DNA from: an uncultured Desulfuromusa sp. | GTDB taxonomy: Bacteria; Desulfobacterota; Desulfuromonadia; Desulfuromonadales; Geopsychrobacteraceae | DNA length: 64,000 nucleotides | Direction: 5' to 3' | NCBI RefSeq assembly: GCF_963675815.1 | Contig: NZ_OY776574.1 | Coordinates: 1,296,001 to 1,360,000, forward strand | In this document: positions 24,288 through 33,753 of the stretch, one piece after another | Position numbering within the stretch: position 1 is the stretch's first letter | How the letters are laid out: each line of letters opens with the position of its first letter | Made by a program: the position numbers and the translations under genes | The notes under the pieces: generated by a model | The model's database searches: none | The model's input: the letters and a program-made list of their open reading frames with translations, nothing else | Told to the model about the DNA's origin: nothing

Positions 24288-25885
24288 ATGGATAATAATC
24301 GAACTATTCTTGCCGTTGTTCTTATAGTTATTTTGTGGTCTGCTTATAGTCTTTTTTTTGCACCACAACAGCAGGTTCAACAACCAGTGGTTGTTGAAGA
24401 AACTCAGCAAGATCAAAAAGTCGATAAAGGCGAAGAAAAGATAAAATCAGTCGTTATTAATTCCAAGCCTGATATTATTAACAATCAAAATGAAAAGAAT
24501 CTTTTTTAACTGTTTCATCTGGTTATTTTGATATTAAGTTATCAACTGTTGGAGCAACAATTAATTCAATTGTACTTAAAAAATATAATGAAACAAATGA
24601 AGAAAATTCAAAATTATTTACTCTTTTAGAAAGTCCAAACTTTAATTTATCCACATTACAAAATTTTGGAAGTGATGGGCTTTATATACCTAAGAACTTA
24701 AATTATAAAATTATTAATAAAACTAAACATATTGATATTGAGAATGAAAAAGTTAATATTAGTTTTGTCGCTTCTATAAATGATATTATCGTTACAAAAA
24801 CATATACTTTCTATCCCGATTCTTATTCTTTTGATCTTAATATTCGTATTACAAATAGTTCTTCTGCTCCCGTTTCAGGTCGTTCTAATTTATCTTTAAT
24901 TTCGGCATGGGATAAAGATAGTAAATCAGCAATGTACACGTTTGTTGGACCTGTCACTTATGATGGAGATAAATTACAGGAGGACAAGCCAGCTAAGTTG
25001 GAAGAATCTCCTAAAATATACAAAAATAAAATTGTTTGGTCCGGATATTCCAGTAAATACTTTTTGAATGCTATTGATCCTTATAATTCTTCTGAACAGG
25101 TTTTTATAAGTACCGGTGATGGATTTGTGGAAAACAAATTTACTTCCGAACTTATCACATTACTTTCAGACCAAGAAATATCTTTGAATTACACATCTTA
25201 TTTTGGACCTAAGGATGATAAATTTTTACTAGCTGCCGGCCATCAATTTGATGATGTTATTAATTATGGTTTTTTTCATCCATTATCAAAGCCCCTTATG
25301 GTTGTTTTGAAGTTTTTCTATAATTATTTAGGAAATTATGGCTTTGCTATTATTCTGCTTACTGTTTGTATTAAATTAATTTTTTGGCCGTTAACACAAA
25401 AAAGTTATAAGTCGATGAAGGGGATGCAGAAGCTTCAACCTGAAATGAAGAAATTGCGTGAGAAATATGGAAGTGATAAACAGAAGTTGAATCAGGAAAT
25501 GATGTCTTTCTATAAGGAAAATAAAGTCAATCCTATGGGAGGATGTTTACCAATGATCATTCAAATTCCTGTTTTCTTTGCTTTGTATAGGGTTCTTCTT
25601 GGTTCTATAGAGTTACGCCATGCACCTTTTATGTTGTGGATTACAGATCTGTCTGCCAAAGATCCTTATTATGTAACCCCTCTTATTATGGGGGTCACAA
25701 TGTTTTTACAGCAAAAAATGACCCCAACAAACATGGATCCTACACAAGAAAAAATAATGTTGATGATGCCAGTTGTTTTTACTTTTATGTTTCTTAATTT
25801 TCCAGCTGGTTTGGTTTTGTATTGGTTAACAAATAATCTCCTTACAATTCTCCAACAATACCTTATCCGGCGTCAGCCAGACTGA
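24288..25885 (+). CDS. yidC: Membrane protein insertase YidC (one frameshift)
   Basis: The first frame gives the N-terminal helix (TILAVVLIVILWSAYSLFF) and linker and stops in a run of six T at 24502-24507. With one more T it continues LTVSSGYFDIKLSTVGATINSIVLKKY into the periplasmic beta-sandwich. The insertase core follows, with NYGFAIILLTVCIKLIFWPLTQKSYKSMKGMQKLQPEMKKLREKYG and PMGGCLPMIIQIPVFFALYRVL. YidC inserts and folds inner-membrane proteins, including ATP-synthase c subunits. Likely a sequence error in an essential gene. It lies 2 bases after yidD. No jag/khpB gene separates it from mnmE. Confidence 0.93.
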
Positions 25886-25901
25886 TGACTTGTAGGCGCA
25901 G

Positions 25902-27266
25902 ATGAATAGAGCTGATACTATTATTGCGCCGGCAACTGCTTCTGGTGAGGCTGGAATAGCTATTGTCAGAATATCAGGTGCCGACTCCTTGTCGGCACTT
26001 TTACGTTTCTTTAAGCCCTCCGTTAAACATCCTAAACTGGATTCCCACCGCTTATATCATGGTTTTCTCAGGGATAGATCTGAGAATGTTGTTGATGAGG
26101 TTATGGCTGTATATATGGCAGCTCCTCATACTTATACGCGTGAAGATGTTGTTGAAATACAATGTCATGGTGGACAGCAGATAGTTAAATCCATTCTTGA
26201 TCTTTATCAATCAATCGGTCTTCGATTGGCAGAACCTGGTGAATTTACTTATCGTGCTTATATGAGTGGGCGCCTTGATCTTTCGCAAGCAGAGGCCGTA
26301 TCCAGGCTGATTCACGCAAAAACTGATTCTTCTCGTAAACTTGCACTTAAACAAATGGATGGTGCTTTGAGCCGGGAAATATATTCTTTTACTTCTCAAC
26401 TTAAGAATATTCTGGTTTTAGCTGAGGCCTGGATTGATTTTCCTGAGGAAGATCTGCCCGCAGAAAATATTGCTGAATTCTTCTCTGTTTTGACGAATAT
26501 AAAATCAAAAATACAAATAATTACAAATAGTTATACCTGTGGACGTGTTTTAAGCGAGGGTGCTTCCATCCTTCTTGTTGGCCAGCCTAATGCTGGAAAG
26601 AGTTCCTTGCTGAATGCACTGTTGGGTGAGGATCGTGCTATTGTTACCGATATCCCTGGGACAACTCGAGATTTCCTTGAGGAAGGTATTACTATTGATG
26701 GTGTTCCCGTCTCCCTTGTTGATACGGCGGGATTGCGAGAATCAAGAGATTTAGTTGAAGCTGAAGGAATTCGTCGGACTGAGCAGAAACTCGCTCTAGC
26801 CGATCTGGTATTACTCGTGGTTGATTCCAGCAGACCAGCTGATGACCTGGATTATTCTGCTTTGGATTATTGTGTTGGTTTACCCACTTTTGTTGTTTTT
26901 ACGAAAATGGATAAAACGATTAAGCGTGATTTACATTGTTTCAAAGATTTTCCATCCTATGAAGTTTCCTCTAAAACAGGTGCAGGGTTAGATCAACTTA
27001 AATCTGGAATTTCTTCTTTTCTGATGGCTGACTATATAGAAAATTCGGAAACGGTTTTGTTGACCGAAAGACGTCACTACGATGCTCTTTATGGTTGTTT
27101 GGAGCCTGTTAATAGGGCTTTAGTGTCCTGTTGTGATACGGACAGTTTAGAGTTGTTGGCCTTTGATGTTCGTGAAGCTCTTTATTTCTTAGGACAAATA
27201 TCTGGTGAAACAACAACTGAAGATATCTTGGATGATGTTTTCTCTGGTTTTTGTATTGGTAAATAA
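25902..27266 (+). CDS. mnmE: tRNA modification GTPase MnmE
   Basis: A complete 454-residue protein with a folate-binding N-terminal domain, the G1 loop GQPNAGKSS near residue 223, and DIPGTTRD and DTAGLR switch regions. It ends in the catalytic C-terminal FCIGK. With MnmG it installs the carboxymethylaminomethyl group on wobble U34. It follows yidC by 16 bases; mnmG follows with a parS site between. Base composition is intermediate between the AT-rich origin genes and the rest. Confidence 0.96.
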   Translation: MNRADTIIAPATASGEAGIAIVRISGADSLSALLRFFKPSVKHPKLDSHRLYHGFLRDRSENVVDEVMAVYMAAPHTYTREDVVEIQCHGGQQIVKSILDLYQSIGLRLAEPGEFTYRAYMSGRLDLSQAEAVSRLIHAKTDSSRKLALKQMDGALSREIYSFTSQLKNILVLAEAWIDFPEEDLPAENIAEFFSVLTNIKSKIQIITNSYTCGRVLSEGASILLVGQPNAGKSSLLNALLGEDRAIVTDIPGTTRDFLEEGITIDGVPVSLVDTAGLRESRDLVEAEGIRRTEQKLALADLVLLVVDSSRPADDLDYSALDYCVGLPTFVVFTKMDKTIKRDLHCFKDFPSYEVSSKTGAGLDQLKSGISSFLMADYIENSETVLLTERRHYDALYGCLEPVNRALVSCCDTDSLELLAFDVREALYFLGQISGETTTEDILDDVFSGFCIGK

Positions 27267-27267
27267 A

Positions 27268-27283
27268 TGTTTCACGTGAAACA
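27268..27283. promoter_or_regulatory. parS centromere site
   Basis: TGTTTCACGTGAAACA is a perfect 16-bp palindrome identical to the canonical chromosomal parS bound by ParB. It starts one base after the mnmE stop and lies about 2.7 kb from parAB and 4-5.5 kb from the candidate origin. It is the only perfect copy I found in the window. Confidence 0.95.
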
Positions 27284-27300
27284 TGGAGAGTTTGTTTGAC

Positions 27301-29169
27301 ATGAGCGGCTACGGAAAGAATTATCAGGTTATTGTGGTTGGAGCGGGTCATGCGGGCTGTGAAGCTGCATTGGCGGCGGCGCGAATGGGTTGTTCTGCAC
27401 TGCTGTTAACAATCGGTCTAGATACAATAGCACAGATGTCATGTAATCCGTCGATTGGAGGATTAGCTAAGGGACATCTTGTTCATGAGGTCGATGCTCT
27501 GGGTGGAGAGATGGGTTTAAATATTGACGCAACAGGAATTCAATTTAGACGTCTCAACACCAGAAAAGGACCGGCTGTTCGCGCTGCGAGAGCACAGGCC
27601 GATCGAATGGCATATAGCGCAAGGATGAAAAATGTCATTGAGGAAGAACCCTTGCTTGATCTCAAGCAAGGGCTTGTCGATGATATTTTAGTCGAACGGG
27701 ATCGGATTGTTGGCGTCAGGACGCGAGAGGGTTTGGATTTTTTAGGCCAGGCAGTCGTTCTGACAACGGGAACTTTTATGCGTGGGCTTATTCATGTCGG
27801 TTTAAATCATTATGCTGGCGGAAGGGCAGGAGAGCCTTCGGCTGAGGGAATATCTGCTTCACTGTCTTCCCATGGATTGAGGGTTGGCAGATTGAAGACA
27901 GGGACTCCTGCAAGATTATCAGCGCGATCGATTGATTTTACAAAATTGGAAAGGCAGCCGGGCGATAAAATAATCAGACCATTTTCTTTTCTGACGGAAA
28001 AAATAGAACGAAAGCAGGTTGATTGCTTTATTGCTGAAACAAATGAAAAAACCCATAAAATAATAAGAGACAATTTAGATAAGTCTCCACTATATGCGGG
28101 AATAATCGAAGGTATTGGCCCCCGGTATTGTCCCTCTATAGAAGACAAAATCGTCCGTTTTCCAGATAAAAATAGCCATCAATCTTTTATTGAACCCGAG
28201 GGCGTCAGAGGCAGCGAGATGTATCCTAGTGGGTTGTCCACTTCTTTACCGCCTGATGTGCAGTTGGCTTATTTTCGCTCAATGGTTGGCTTTGAGTCTG
28301 TCGAAATCATGCGACCTGGATATGCCATTGAATACGATTTTGTAGAGCCAGTGCAGCTGAAAGCAACTCTGGAAACAAGAGCAATAAAAGGGTTATTTCA
28401 TGCTGGACAGATTAATGGGACTTCTGGGTATGAAGAGGCCGCCGGACAGGGTATTCTTGCTGGTATAAATGCCGCCCGGCAGTGCCAGGGGGAGAGCCCT
28501 GTTGTTATTGGCCGTGATCAGGGTTATCTTGGGGTGATGGTTGATGATTTAATAACCCAGCCAACGACGGATCCTTACCGAATGTTTACTTCCCGCTCCG
28601 AATATCGGTTGTTGCTTCGAGAAGATAATGCCGATCAAAGATTAACGGAGTTGGGCCGCGAGATTGGTCTGGTGAGTGATAAACGTTGGGAGCGGTTTAT
28701 AAAAAAGCAACAGGAAGTTGATGCAGCTTTTTCATTGCTGCGGGAAAAAACCGTAACTTCATCAGATAAGGATACGGTTGAGAAGTTGGGTCTAGGTGTT
28801 TTGAAGAGTGGTGTAAGTCTGGAGCATCTGTTGCGTCGCCCAGACATTAACATGCAAGGTCTTGCCGATGTTTGTACTGATCTGAAAGAATTTTCTTCTC
28901 AGTCTCTTGAGCAGGTAGAAATCGCCATTAAGTATGAAGGTTATATAAAGAGACAGCTTGAACAGGTAAAAAGAGATCACGAGCAGGAAGATGTCAAGCT
29001 TCCAGAAAATCTTAATTATGATGCAATACAAAGCATATCTTCAGAAGTCAGGGAAAAGCTTAAAAAAATAAGACCGATAAGCTTGGGACAGGCGGCGAGA
29101 ATACAGGGGGTAACTCCCGCAGCAATTGCGGTTATTCAGGTTTATCTTCGTAAAAAAAATCATGATTGA
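27301..29169 (+). CDS. mnmG: tRNA uridine-5-carboxymethylaminomethyl enzyme MnmG
   Basis: The FAD-binding IVVGAGHAGCEAALAAARMG lies at the N-terminus, with CNPSIGGLAKGHLVHEVDALGG and GTFMRGLIHVG downstream and the C-terminal helical domain that binds MnmE. The start at 27301 follows GGAGAG by 10 bases and gives 622 residues. An upstream ATG at 27283 would take its first base from the parS site and is less likely. It acts with MnmE on tRNA U34. Confidence 0.96.
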   Translation: MSGYGKNYQVIVVGAGHAGCEAALAAARMGCSALLLTIGLDTIAQMSCNPSIGGLAKGHLVHEVDALGGEMGLNIDATGIQFRRLNTRKGPAVRAARAQADRMAYSARMKNVIEEEPLLDLKQGLVDDILVERDRIVGVRTREGLDFLGQAVVLTTGTFMRGLIHVGLNHYAGGRAGEPSAEGISASLSSHGLRVGRLKTGTPARLSARSIDFTKLERQPGDKIIRPFSFLTEKIERKQVDCFIAETNEKTHKIIRDNLDKSPLYAGIIEGIGPRYCPSIEDKIVRFPDKNSHQSFIEPEGVRGSEMYPSGLSTSLPPDVQLAYFRSMVGFESVEIMRPGYAIEYDFVEPVQLKATLETRAIKGLFHAGQINGTSGYEEAAGQGILAGINAARQCQGESPVVIGRDQGYLGVMVDDLITQPTTDPYRMFTSRSEYRLLLREDNADQRLTELGREIGLVSDKRWERFIKKQQEVDAAFSLLREKTVTSSDKDTVEKLGLGVLKSGVSLEHLLRRPDINMQGLADVCTDLKEFSSQSLEQVEIAIKYEGYIKRQLEQVKRDHEQEDVKLPENLNYDAIQSISSEVREKLKKIRPISLGQAARIQGVTPAAIAVIQVYLRKKNHD

Positions 29170-29812
29170 GTATTTCATTAACGGTGCTTCAAAGCTGAAT
29201 ATTTCTCTTTCAGAAACTGTCATTAAAAGAGAGCTGGAATTTCTGGATGAAATGCTGCGCTGGAACCAGAAGGTTAACCTGACTGCAATTACTGATCGCG
29301 CTGAAGCTATAGAAAAGCATCTGTTGGATTCATTGATGTTGCTTGATCATTTAGGCCCTGCAGAAAAAATTTTAGATATGGGATCTGGTGGCGGTTTTCC
29401 TGGTATTCCTTTAGCTATTGCTGATCCGGAAATCAAAATTATCTCAGTGGATAGTGTAGGAAAAAAAGTGAACTTTCAAAAGCATGTCAAAAGAAAGTTG
29501 AACCTGAGAAATTTAACGATTCAACAGTCGAGGGTTGAAGTTTTAAGCCAAACAGACCCGCAACAAAAAAAATATGATGTGGTGTTGAGCCGCGCATTTT
29601 CATCATTGAATACTTTTATTGAGTATGCTTATCCCCTGTTGATGCCTGATGGGAAAATTATAGCGATGAAGGGACCAGAGGGGGGAGTAGAGCTGCAAGA
29701 TATAAAGATGCTTCAGAATAATGATTGTTTTGAAGAGCCTGAGATTTTGAACTATGCTCTCCCTTATTCACAAGCAGAAAGAGTGCTTATTGTTCTTAAA
29801 AACCGTTGCTGA
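29162..29812 (+). CDS. rsmG: 16S rRNA (guanine527-N7)-methyltransferase
   Basis: A class I SAM methyltransferase of about 216 residues with the cofactor loop ILDMGSGGGFPGIPLAI. Other family blocks are WNQKVNLTAI, HLLDSL and VVLSRAFSSLNTFIEY. It modifies G527 of 16S rRNA. The ATG at 29162 overlaps the end of mnmG by 8 bases; no clear ribosome-binding site precedes it, so coupling to mnmG is likely. An upstream start at 29126 within mnmG is less probable. Confidence 0.93.
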   Translation: MIEYFINGASKLNISLSETVIKRELEFLDEMLRWNQKVNLTAITDRAEAIEKHLLDSLMLLDHLGPAEKILDMGSGGGFPGIPLAIADPEIKIISVDSVGKKVNFQKHVKRKLNLRNLTIQQSRVEVLSQTDPQQKKYDVVLSRAFSSLNTFIEYAYPLLMPDGKIIAMKGPEGGVELQDIKMLQNNDCFEEPEILNYALPYSQAERVLIVLKNRC

Positions 29813-29931
29813 AAAAGTTTAGTAGTAAATAGGGGCTGAATTAAGACAGGGCATATGATATTGTCTCATCTTTGTATTGCCTGCTTATTAATATCCTGTC
29901 GATAACTGTTTTGTAGAGGAGTACCTAATTG

Positions 29932-30702
29932 ATGGCAAAAATTATAGCCATTGCAAATCAGAAGGGTGGCGTTGGTAAAACGACTACCGCGGTCAATCTT
30001 GCTGCATCATTAGCTGCGGCGGAAAAAAAGACACTATTAATTGACATGGACCCCCAAGCAAATGCCTGTAGTGGCCTTGGAATTGATAAAACATCAATAA
30101 TTACAACAGTTTATAATGTTTTGCTTGGTGAGGTTTCGGCGTTGGAGGTGTTGCAGAAAACGACTTTAGGTTACCTTGATGTGTTGCCATCCAATACCGA
30201 TCTGATTGGTGCAGAGATTGAGTTGATTAATCGACCTGGCCGTGAAAAACAGTTGAAAACAACAACCTCTGAATTGGTCGAAGACTATGAATATGTGATT
30301 ATTGATTGTCCCCCGTCTCTGAGCCTTCTGACGGTCAACGCTTTGTCTGCTGCAAATTCAGTACTTGTCCCATTACAGTGTGAGTTTTACGCGATGGAGG
30401 GGTTAGGACAGTTGATGCAAACAATACGCTTGGTACAGCAGGAGTTAAACCCAAAATTGGATATCGCAGGAATACTTCTGACGATGTTTGATGGGAGGAA
30501 TAATTTGTGCCACCAGGTCAGTGATGAAATCAGGGCCCATTTTGGTGATCGTGTTTTTAGAACTGTTGTCCCAAGAAATGTCAGGCTTTCAGAAGCTCCA
30601 AGCTATGGTCAGCCTGTATTAATGTACGATATCGGTTCTCGGGGGGCTCAGGCATATATCGATTTAGCTCAGGAGGTTTTAGTGGGGGGTGCTCATGGCT
30701 AA
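29932..30702 (+). CDS. parA: Chromosome-partitioning ATPase ParA (Soj)
   Basis: A 256-residue deviant Walker ATPase with NQKGGVGKTTTAVNLAASLA, the Walker A' GLGID region, and Walker B YVIIDCPPSLSLLTVNAL. It forms nucleoid-bound gradients that move ParB-parS complexes. GAGGAG precedes the ATG by 10 bases; a TTG 3 bases earlier is the alternative. parB overlaps its end, and a perfect parS is 2.7 kb upstream. Confidence 0.96.
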   Translation: MAKIIAIANQKGGVGKTTTAVNLAASLAAAEKKTLLIDMDPQANACSGLGIDKTSIITTVYNVLLGEVSALEVLQKTTLGYLDVLPSNTDLIGAEIELINRPGREKQLKTTTSELVEDYEYVIIDCPPSLSLLTVNALSAANSVLVPLQCEFYAMEGLGQLMQTIRLVQQELNPKLDIAGILLTMFDGRNNLCHQVSDEIRAHFGDRVFRTVVPRNVRLSEAPSYGQPVLMYDIGSRGAQAYIDLAQEVLVGGAHG

Positions 30703-31552
30703 GGTAAAGCGACCAGCTCTGGGCAAGGGAATTGGAGCCCTGTTAAGTTCTGCAGCACAAGAAGGGGGGAAAAAGTATTTTTCTTGTCCGATAGAAGAAC
30801 TTAAACCCCATGCGCGACAACCGCGGAAAAGCTTTGATGATGGTAAAATGTCTGAGCTGGTCGCCTCGATTCAGGAAAAGGGGATTATTCAACCATTAGT
30901 TGTTCGCCGGCAGGATGATTGTTATCAGATTATTGCAGGTGAAAGGCGTTGGAGGGCAGCACAAAAAGCAGGTCTGGAACGTGTTCCTGTTGTCATTCAA
31001 GATGTGAGTGAAGACTGGGCTTTGGAAATTGCCCTCATAGAAAATATTCAGCGAGAAGATTTGAACCCCTTGGAGGAAGCAGGGGCCTATCGTTATCTTA
31101 TGGATAGCTTTGACCTTATGCAGGAAGAGGTAGCAAAGCGGGTGGGTAAGGATCGGTCGACAGTGACCAACTCTTTGAGGTTGTTGCGGCTGCCTGAAAA
31201 AGTAAAAAATGACGTCGCAGAGAGTCGTTTAAGCATGGGGCACGCACGGGCGTTGTTGGCATTGGAGCAGGACGAAGATATTATTGAAGCTAGTCTGGAA
31301 GTGATCAGAAAGAAATTATCGGTTAGAGAAACTGAGAAGCTGGTTAAAAAAATAAAAAGCACACTTGGTACGAGAATACATAAGGCGCCCGTTGATAAAG
31401 AAATAGATCCCAACCTCATTGCACTCGAAAACAGTCTCAGGCAACAATTGGGGACCCAAGTAAAATTGTATGCGAAAGACAAGGGGGGGAAGATTGAAAT
31501 CAGCTATCATGATCAGGACGAATTAAGCAGAATTGTTGATCTGATAGGTTGA
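30695..31552 (+). CDS. parB: Chromosome-partitioning protein ParB (Spo0J)
   Basis: The 285-residue protein has the N-terminal GKGIGALL, the CTP-binding AGERRWRAAQKAGL, ENIQREDLNPLEEA and a helix-turn-helix VAKRVGKDRSTVTNSLRLLRLP that reads parS. It is a CTP-dependent sliding clamp loaded at parS. It overlaps parA by 8 bases, so the two are coupled. Confidence 0.96.
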   Translation: MAKVKRPALGKGIGALLSSAAQEGGKKYFSCPIEELKPHARQPRKSFDDGKMSELVASIQEKGIIQPLVVRRQDDCYQIIAGERRWRAAQKAGLERVPVVIQDVSEDWALEIALIENIQREDLNPLEEAGAYRYLMDSFDLMQEEVAKRVGKDRSTVTNSLRLLRLPEKVKNDVAESRLSMGHARALLALEQDEDIIEASLEVIRKKLSVRETEKLVKKIKSTLGTRIHKAPVDKEIDPNLIALENSLRQQLGTQVKLYAKDKGGKIEISYHDQDELSRIVDLIG

Positions 31553-31594
31553 AAACAGGAATGAAGTTAAACTAAATGGAAAGTGAGGTTTGAC

Positions 31595-32023
31595 ATGTTT
31601 GGTGGGAAAAAAGAAGAGCAAATGAAAAAACCAATAGCAATAGATAAAGCCGATATCAAAGCATTTCTTGGCCCGGGAAGCCGGTTTGAAGGAAAACTGA
31701 ACTTTGATGAACTGGTTCGCCTTGATGGGGTATTTTCTGGAGAGATCACTTCTACGGATACCCTGATTGTTGGTGAGACAGCAGAAATCGATGGGAGCAT
31801 TGATGTCGGGGCATTAATCCTCAGCGGTCGATTTAAGGGGGGCATTAAGGCGACCACACTGGTGGATTTACGTGCACCGGCACAAGTTGAAGGAACGATT
31901 GAAGCGGCGTCAATAAAAATTGCTGAAAAAGTGATCTTCAACGGGGAAATAAAAATGACAACCCCGCAAAAAATTGTTGCGGATATCAAAACAAAAGAAA
32001 CAGGAAAACAAAAAATTAAATAG
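31595..32023 (+). CDS. Bactofilin-family polymer-forming protein
   Basis: A 142-residue protein with a short charged N-terminus and the bactofilin (DUF583) beta-helix. Its short repeats include FLGPGSRFEGKLNFDELVRLDGVFSGEI and ETAEIDGSIDVGALILSGRFKGGI. Bactofilins polymerise without nucleotides at the inner membrane and can scaffold cell-wall enzymes or ParAB. The location directly after parAB fits the latter. The ATG at 31595 (MFGGKKEEQ) is preferred to a GTG at 31583. Confidence 0.92.
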   Translation: MFGGKKEEQMKKPIAIDKADIKAFLGPGSRFEGKLNFDELVRLDGVFSGEITSTDTLIVGETAEIDGSIDVGALILSGRFKGGIKATTLVDLRAPAQVEGTIEAASIKIAEKVIFNGEIKMTTPQKIVADIKTKETGKQKIK

Positions 32024-32114
32024 AATAAGGAAGCAGGATGCTTGACAGTGGTTGGTAATTTATGATAGCTATTCGTTCCTTAATAAAAACCCCTTTTTTT
32101 AAGTCTTTATAAGT

Positions 32115-32138
32115 CGGCATATTGTATACAGTATACCG
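32115..32138. promoter_or_regulatory. 24-bp imperfect palindrome upstream of the ATP synthase genes
   Basis: CGGCATATTG...CAGTATACCG is palindromic at all but two base pairs, with core TGTATACA. It lies 36 bases before atpF', in a 150-nt gap that also holds a TTGACA at 32043-32048. It could be an operator or mRNA hairpin; no factor is identified. Confidence 0.35.
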
Positions 32139-32173
32139 AAAACACTATCCTACATAATAAAGAGGTAAGCTAA

Positions 32174-32602
32174 GTGATAAGCGTTGACTGGACCCTTGGT
32201 CTGCAGTTCCTTAACTTCATTATCCTCCTGGTTGTTTTGAACAAACTGCTGTATCGGCCGCTGAAAAAGGTTATTGCTGAGCGCGCTGAGAAGGTCACAG
32301 GTTCACTTGCAGCGGCAAAAAATCTCGAGACTGATATTGACGAAAAAATGCAACGCTATCAGCAACAACTCAGCGATGCAAAAATCCAAGCTAACGATGA
32401 GCGTAACAAATTAAAAAAATCAGCGAATGAAGAAGAAGCAAAAATTTTGCTGGAGGCTCAGGGTAAAGCTGCTGCACGGATGCAGGCAATCAAAACTCAG
32501 GTTGGCAAAGAAGCAGAAGAAGCTGACAAGACGCTGAAAAAAGAAGCGGGAGCATTAGCCGGTCAGATTGCCACTAAAATTCTGGGCCGCGAGTTGGCTT
32601 AA
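32174..32602 (+). CDS. atpF': ATP synthase F0 subunit b'
   Basis: A 142-residue stator subunit with one N-terminal transmembrane helix (LQFLNFIILLVVLNKLLY) and a long charged coiled coil. It starts with GTG behind AAAGAGGTAA. A second, longer b-type gene follows, so the complex uses a b/b' heterodimer as in many deltaproteobacteria. First gene of the F1F0 operon here; the a and c subunits are not present in this window. Confidence 0.9.
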   Translation: MISVDWTLGLQFLNFIILLVVLNKLLYRPLKKVIAERAEKVTGSLAAAKNLETDIDEKMQRYQQQLSDAKIQANDERNKLKKSANEEEAKILLEAQGKAAARMQAIKTQVGKEAEEADKTLKKEAGALAGQIATKILGRELA

Positions 32603-32623
32603 AGCAGGGAAGGTTTAAGAAAT

Positions 32624-33205
32624 ATGCACAGTCAAATTAAAGCGGTTCTTATATCATTTCTCATCATTGGTCTCATCTCTGGAAGTGTTTTTGCTTCAGG
32701 TGGTGGCCATGAGGTCGAGAGTGGTGTGTTGATGAAGGATTTTCTTTATCGAATCTTTAATTTTGCCATTGTCGTTGCTATCCTGGTTTATTTTTTAACC
32801 AAGCCAATAAAAAAAGGGCTTTCAGGTCGTCGCGAAGGCATCGAGAAGGCTTTGGCAGAAGCACAACAGGCCAAACTGGACGCAGAAGCTAAATTTGCCG
32901 AATATGATCGCAAGTTGGCCCGGGCAACGGAAGAGATTGCAGAGATAAGTGACTCGATTCGCCGTGAAGGGGAATTGGAGAAAATAAAGATTATAGATAG
33001 CGCAAAACTGATGGCAGCAAAAATTGAGCAGGATGCGGAAAAAGCGGCTGAACTTGAGGTCGCTAAAGCGCGGACGGAATTGCAACGTGAAGCAGTTCAA
33101 TTAGCTGTTGGTATCGCTGAAGATTTATTGAACAAGAACTTCACCAAAGATGATGATACCCGTTTGATTGACGAGTATATGCAAAAGGTGGGAGAGCTAC
33201 ATTGA
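32624..33205 (+). CDS. atpF: ATP synthase F0 subunit b
   Basis: The product has 193 residues. An N-terminal hydrophobic segment (AVLISFLIIGLISGSVFA) looks like a signal peptide. A second membrane helix (IFNFAIVVAILVYFL) and the stator coiled coil RREGIEKALAEAQQAKLDAEAKFAEY follow. Its C-terminus LIDEYMQKVGELH meets the delta subunit. The stop overlaps the atpH start (TTGA), indicating coupling. Confidence 0.92.
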   Translation: MHSQIKAVLISFLIIGLISGSVFASGGGHEVESGVLMKDFLYRIFNFAIVVAILVYFLTKPIKKGLSGRREGIEKALAEAQQAKLDAEAKFAEYDRKLARATEEIAEISDSIRREGELEKIKIIDSAKLMAAKIEQDAEKAAELEVAKARTELQREAVQLAVGIAEDLLNKNFTKDDDTRLIDEYMQKVGELH

Positions 33206-33744
33206 GTAACAGTGCGATTGCAATAAGATATGCCAAGGCGTTGTTGGGAATAGCTTCTGAAGAGAAGCAGGTCGAGAAATATGCCGAAGAACTGGTGGAA
33301 GTTGCAACAGTATTGAAAAGAGAAGACTTGTTGCGATTGCTGCTCGACAGTCCAACTTTTCCGCTGGAAAAAAAGACCGCAATCATGCGTGACATTGTCA
33401 AGCTTCTTCAACTAAGTGACGGAATGAGTCATTTTCTTGATCTGCTCCTTGAAAAAGGGAGAATCATATATATTCCGGAAATCGATAATAATTATCGTCG
33501 GTTTGCTGATGAATTGTCAGGCGTCGTTCGCGCGAATATTAAATCTGCAAACAAATTGACAAAAAAACGTGAAGAAGAGATCAAAAAAAGCCTTGAAACG
33601 CAAACAGGTAAAAAGGTTGTTCTGAGCGTAGATATAGATAAATCGTTGATTGGCGGTCTTCAGGCCGAAATGGACGGTAAACTTTTTGACGGTAGCGTGA
33701 AAACCCAGCTGAAACGGATTGCAGATACCTTAGCAAAGGGGTAA
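33202..33744 (+). CDS. atpH: ATP synthase F1 subunit delta
   Basis: The 180-residue subunit begins at a TTG overlapping the atpF stop. Family blocks are IAIRYAKALLGIA at the start and the C-terminal KKVVLSVDIDKSLIGGLQAEMDGKLFDGSVKTQLKRI. Delta joins the F1 head to the b stator. Downstream spacing to atpA is 9 bases. The TTG start is inferred from absence of a closer ATG. Confidence 0.93.
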   Translation: MSNSAIAIRYAKALLGIASEEKQVEKYAEELVEVATVLKREDLLRLLLDSPTFPLEKKTAIMRDIVKLLQLSDGMSHFLDLLLEKGRIIYIPEIDNNYRRFADELSGVVRANIKSANKLTKKREEEIKKSLETQTGKKVVLSVDIDKSLIGGLQAEMDGKLFDGSVKTQLKRIADTLAKG

Positions 33745-33753
33745 CAAAAGATT

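Noticed and set aside
24647..24655. Perfect DnaA box TTATCCACA in yidC
   Set aside because: Isolated within coding sequence, with no neighbouring boxes; expected by chance in an AT-rich gene.
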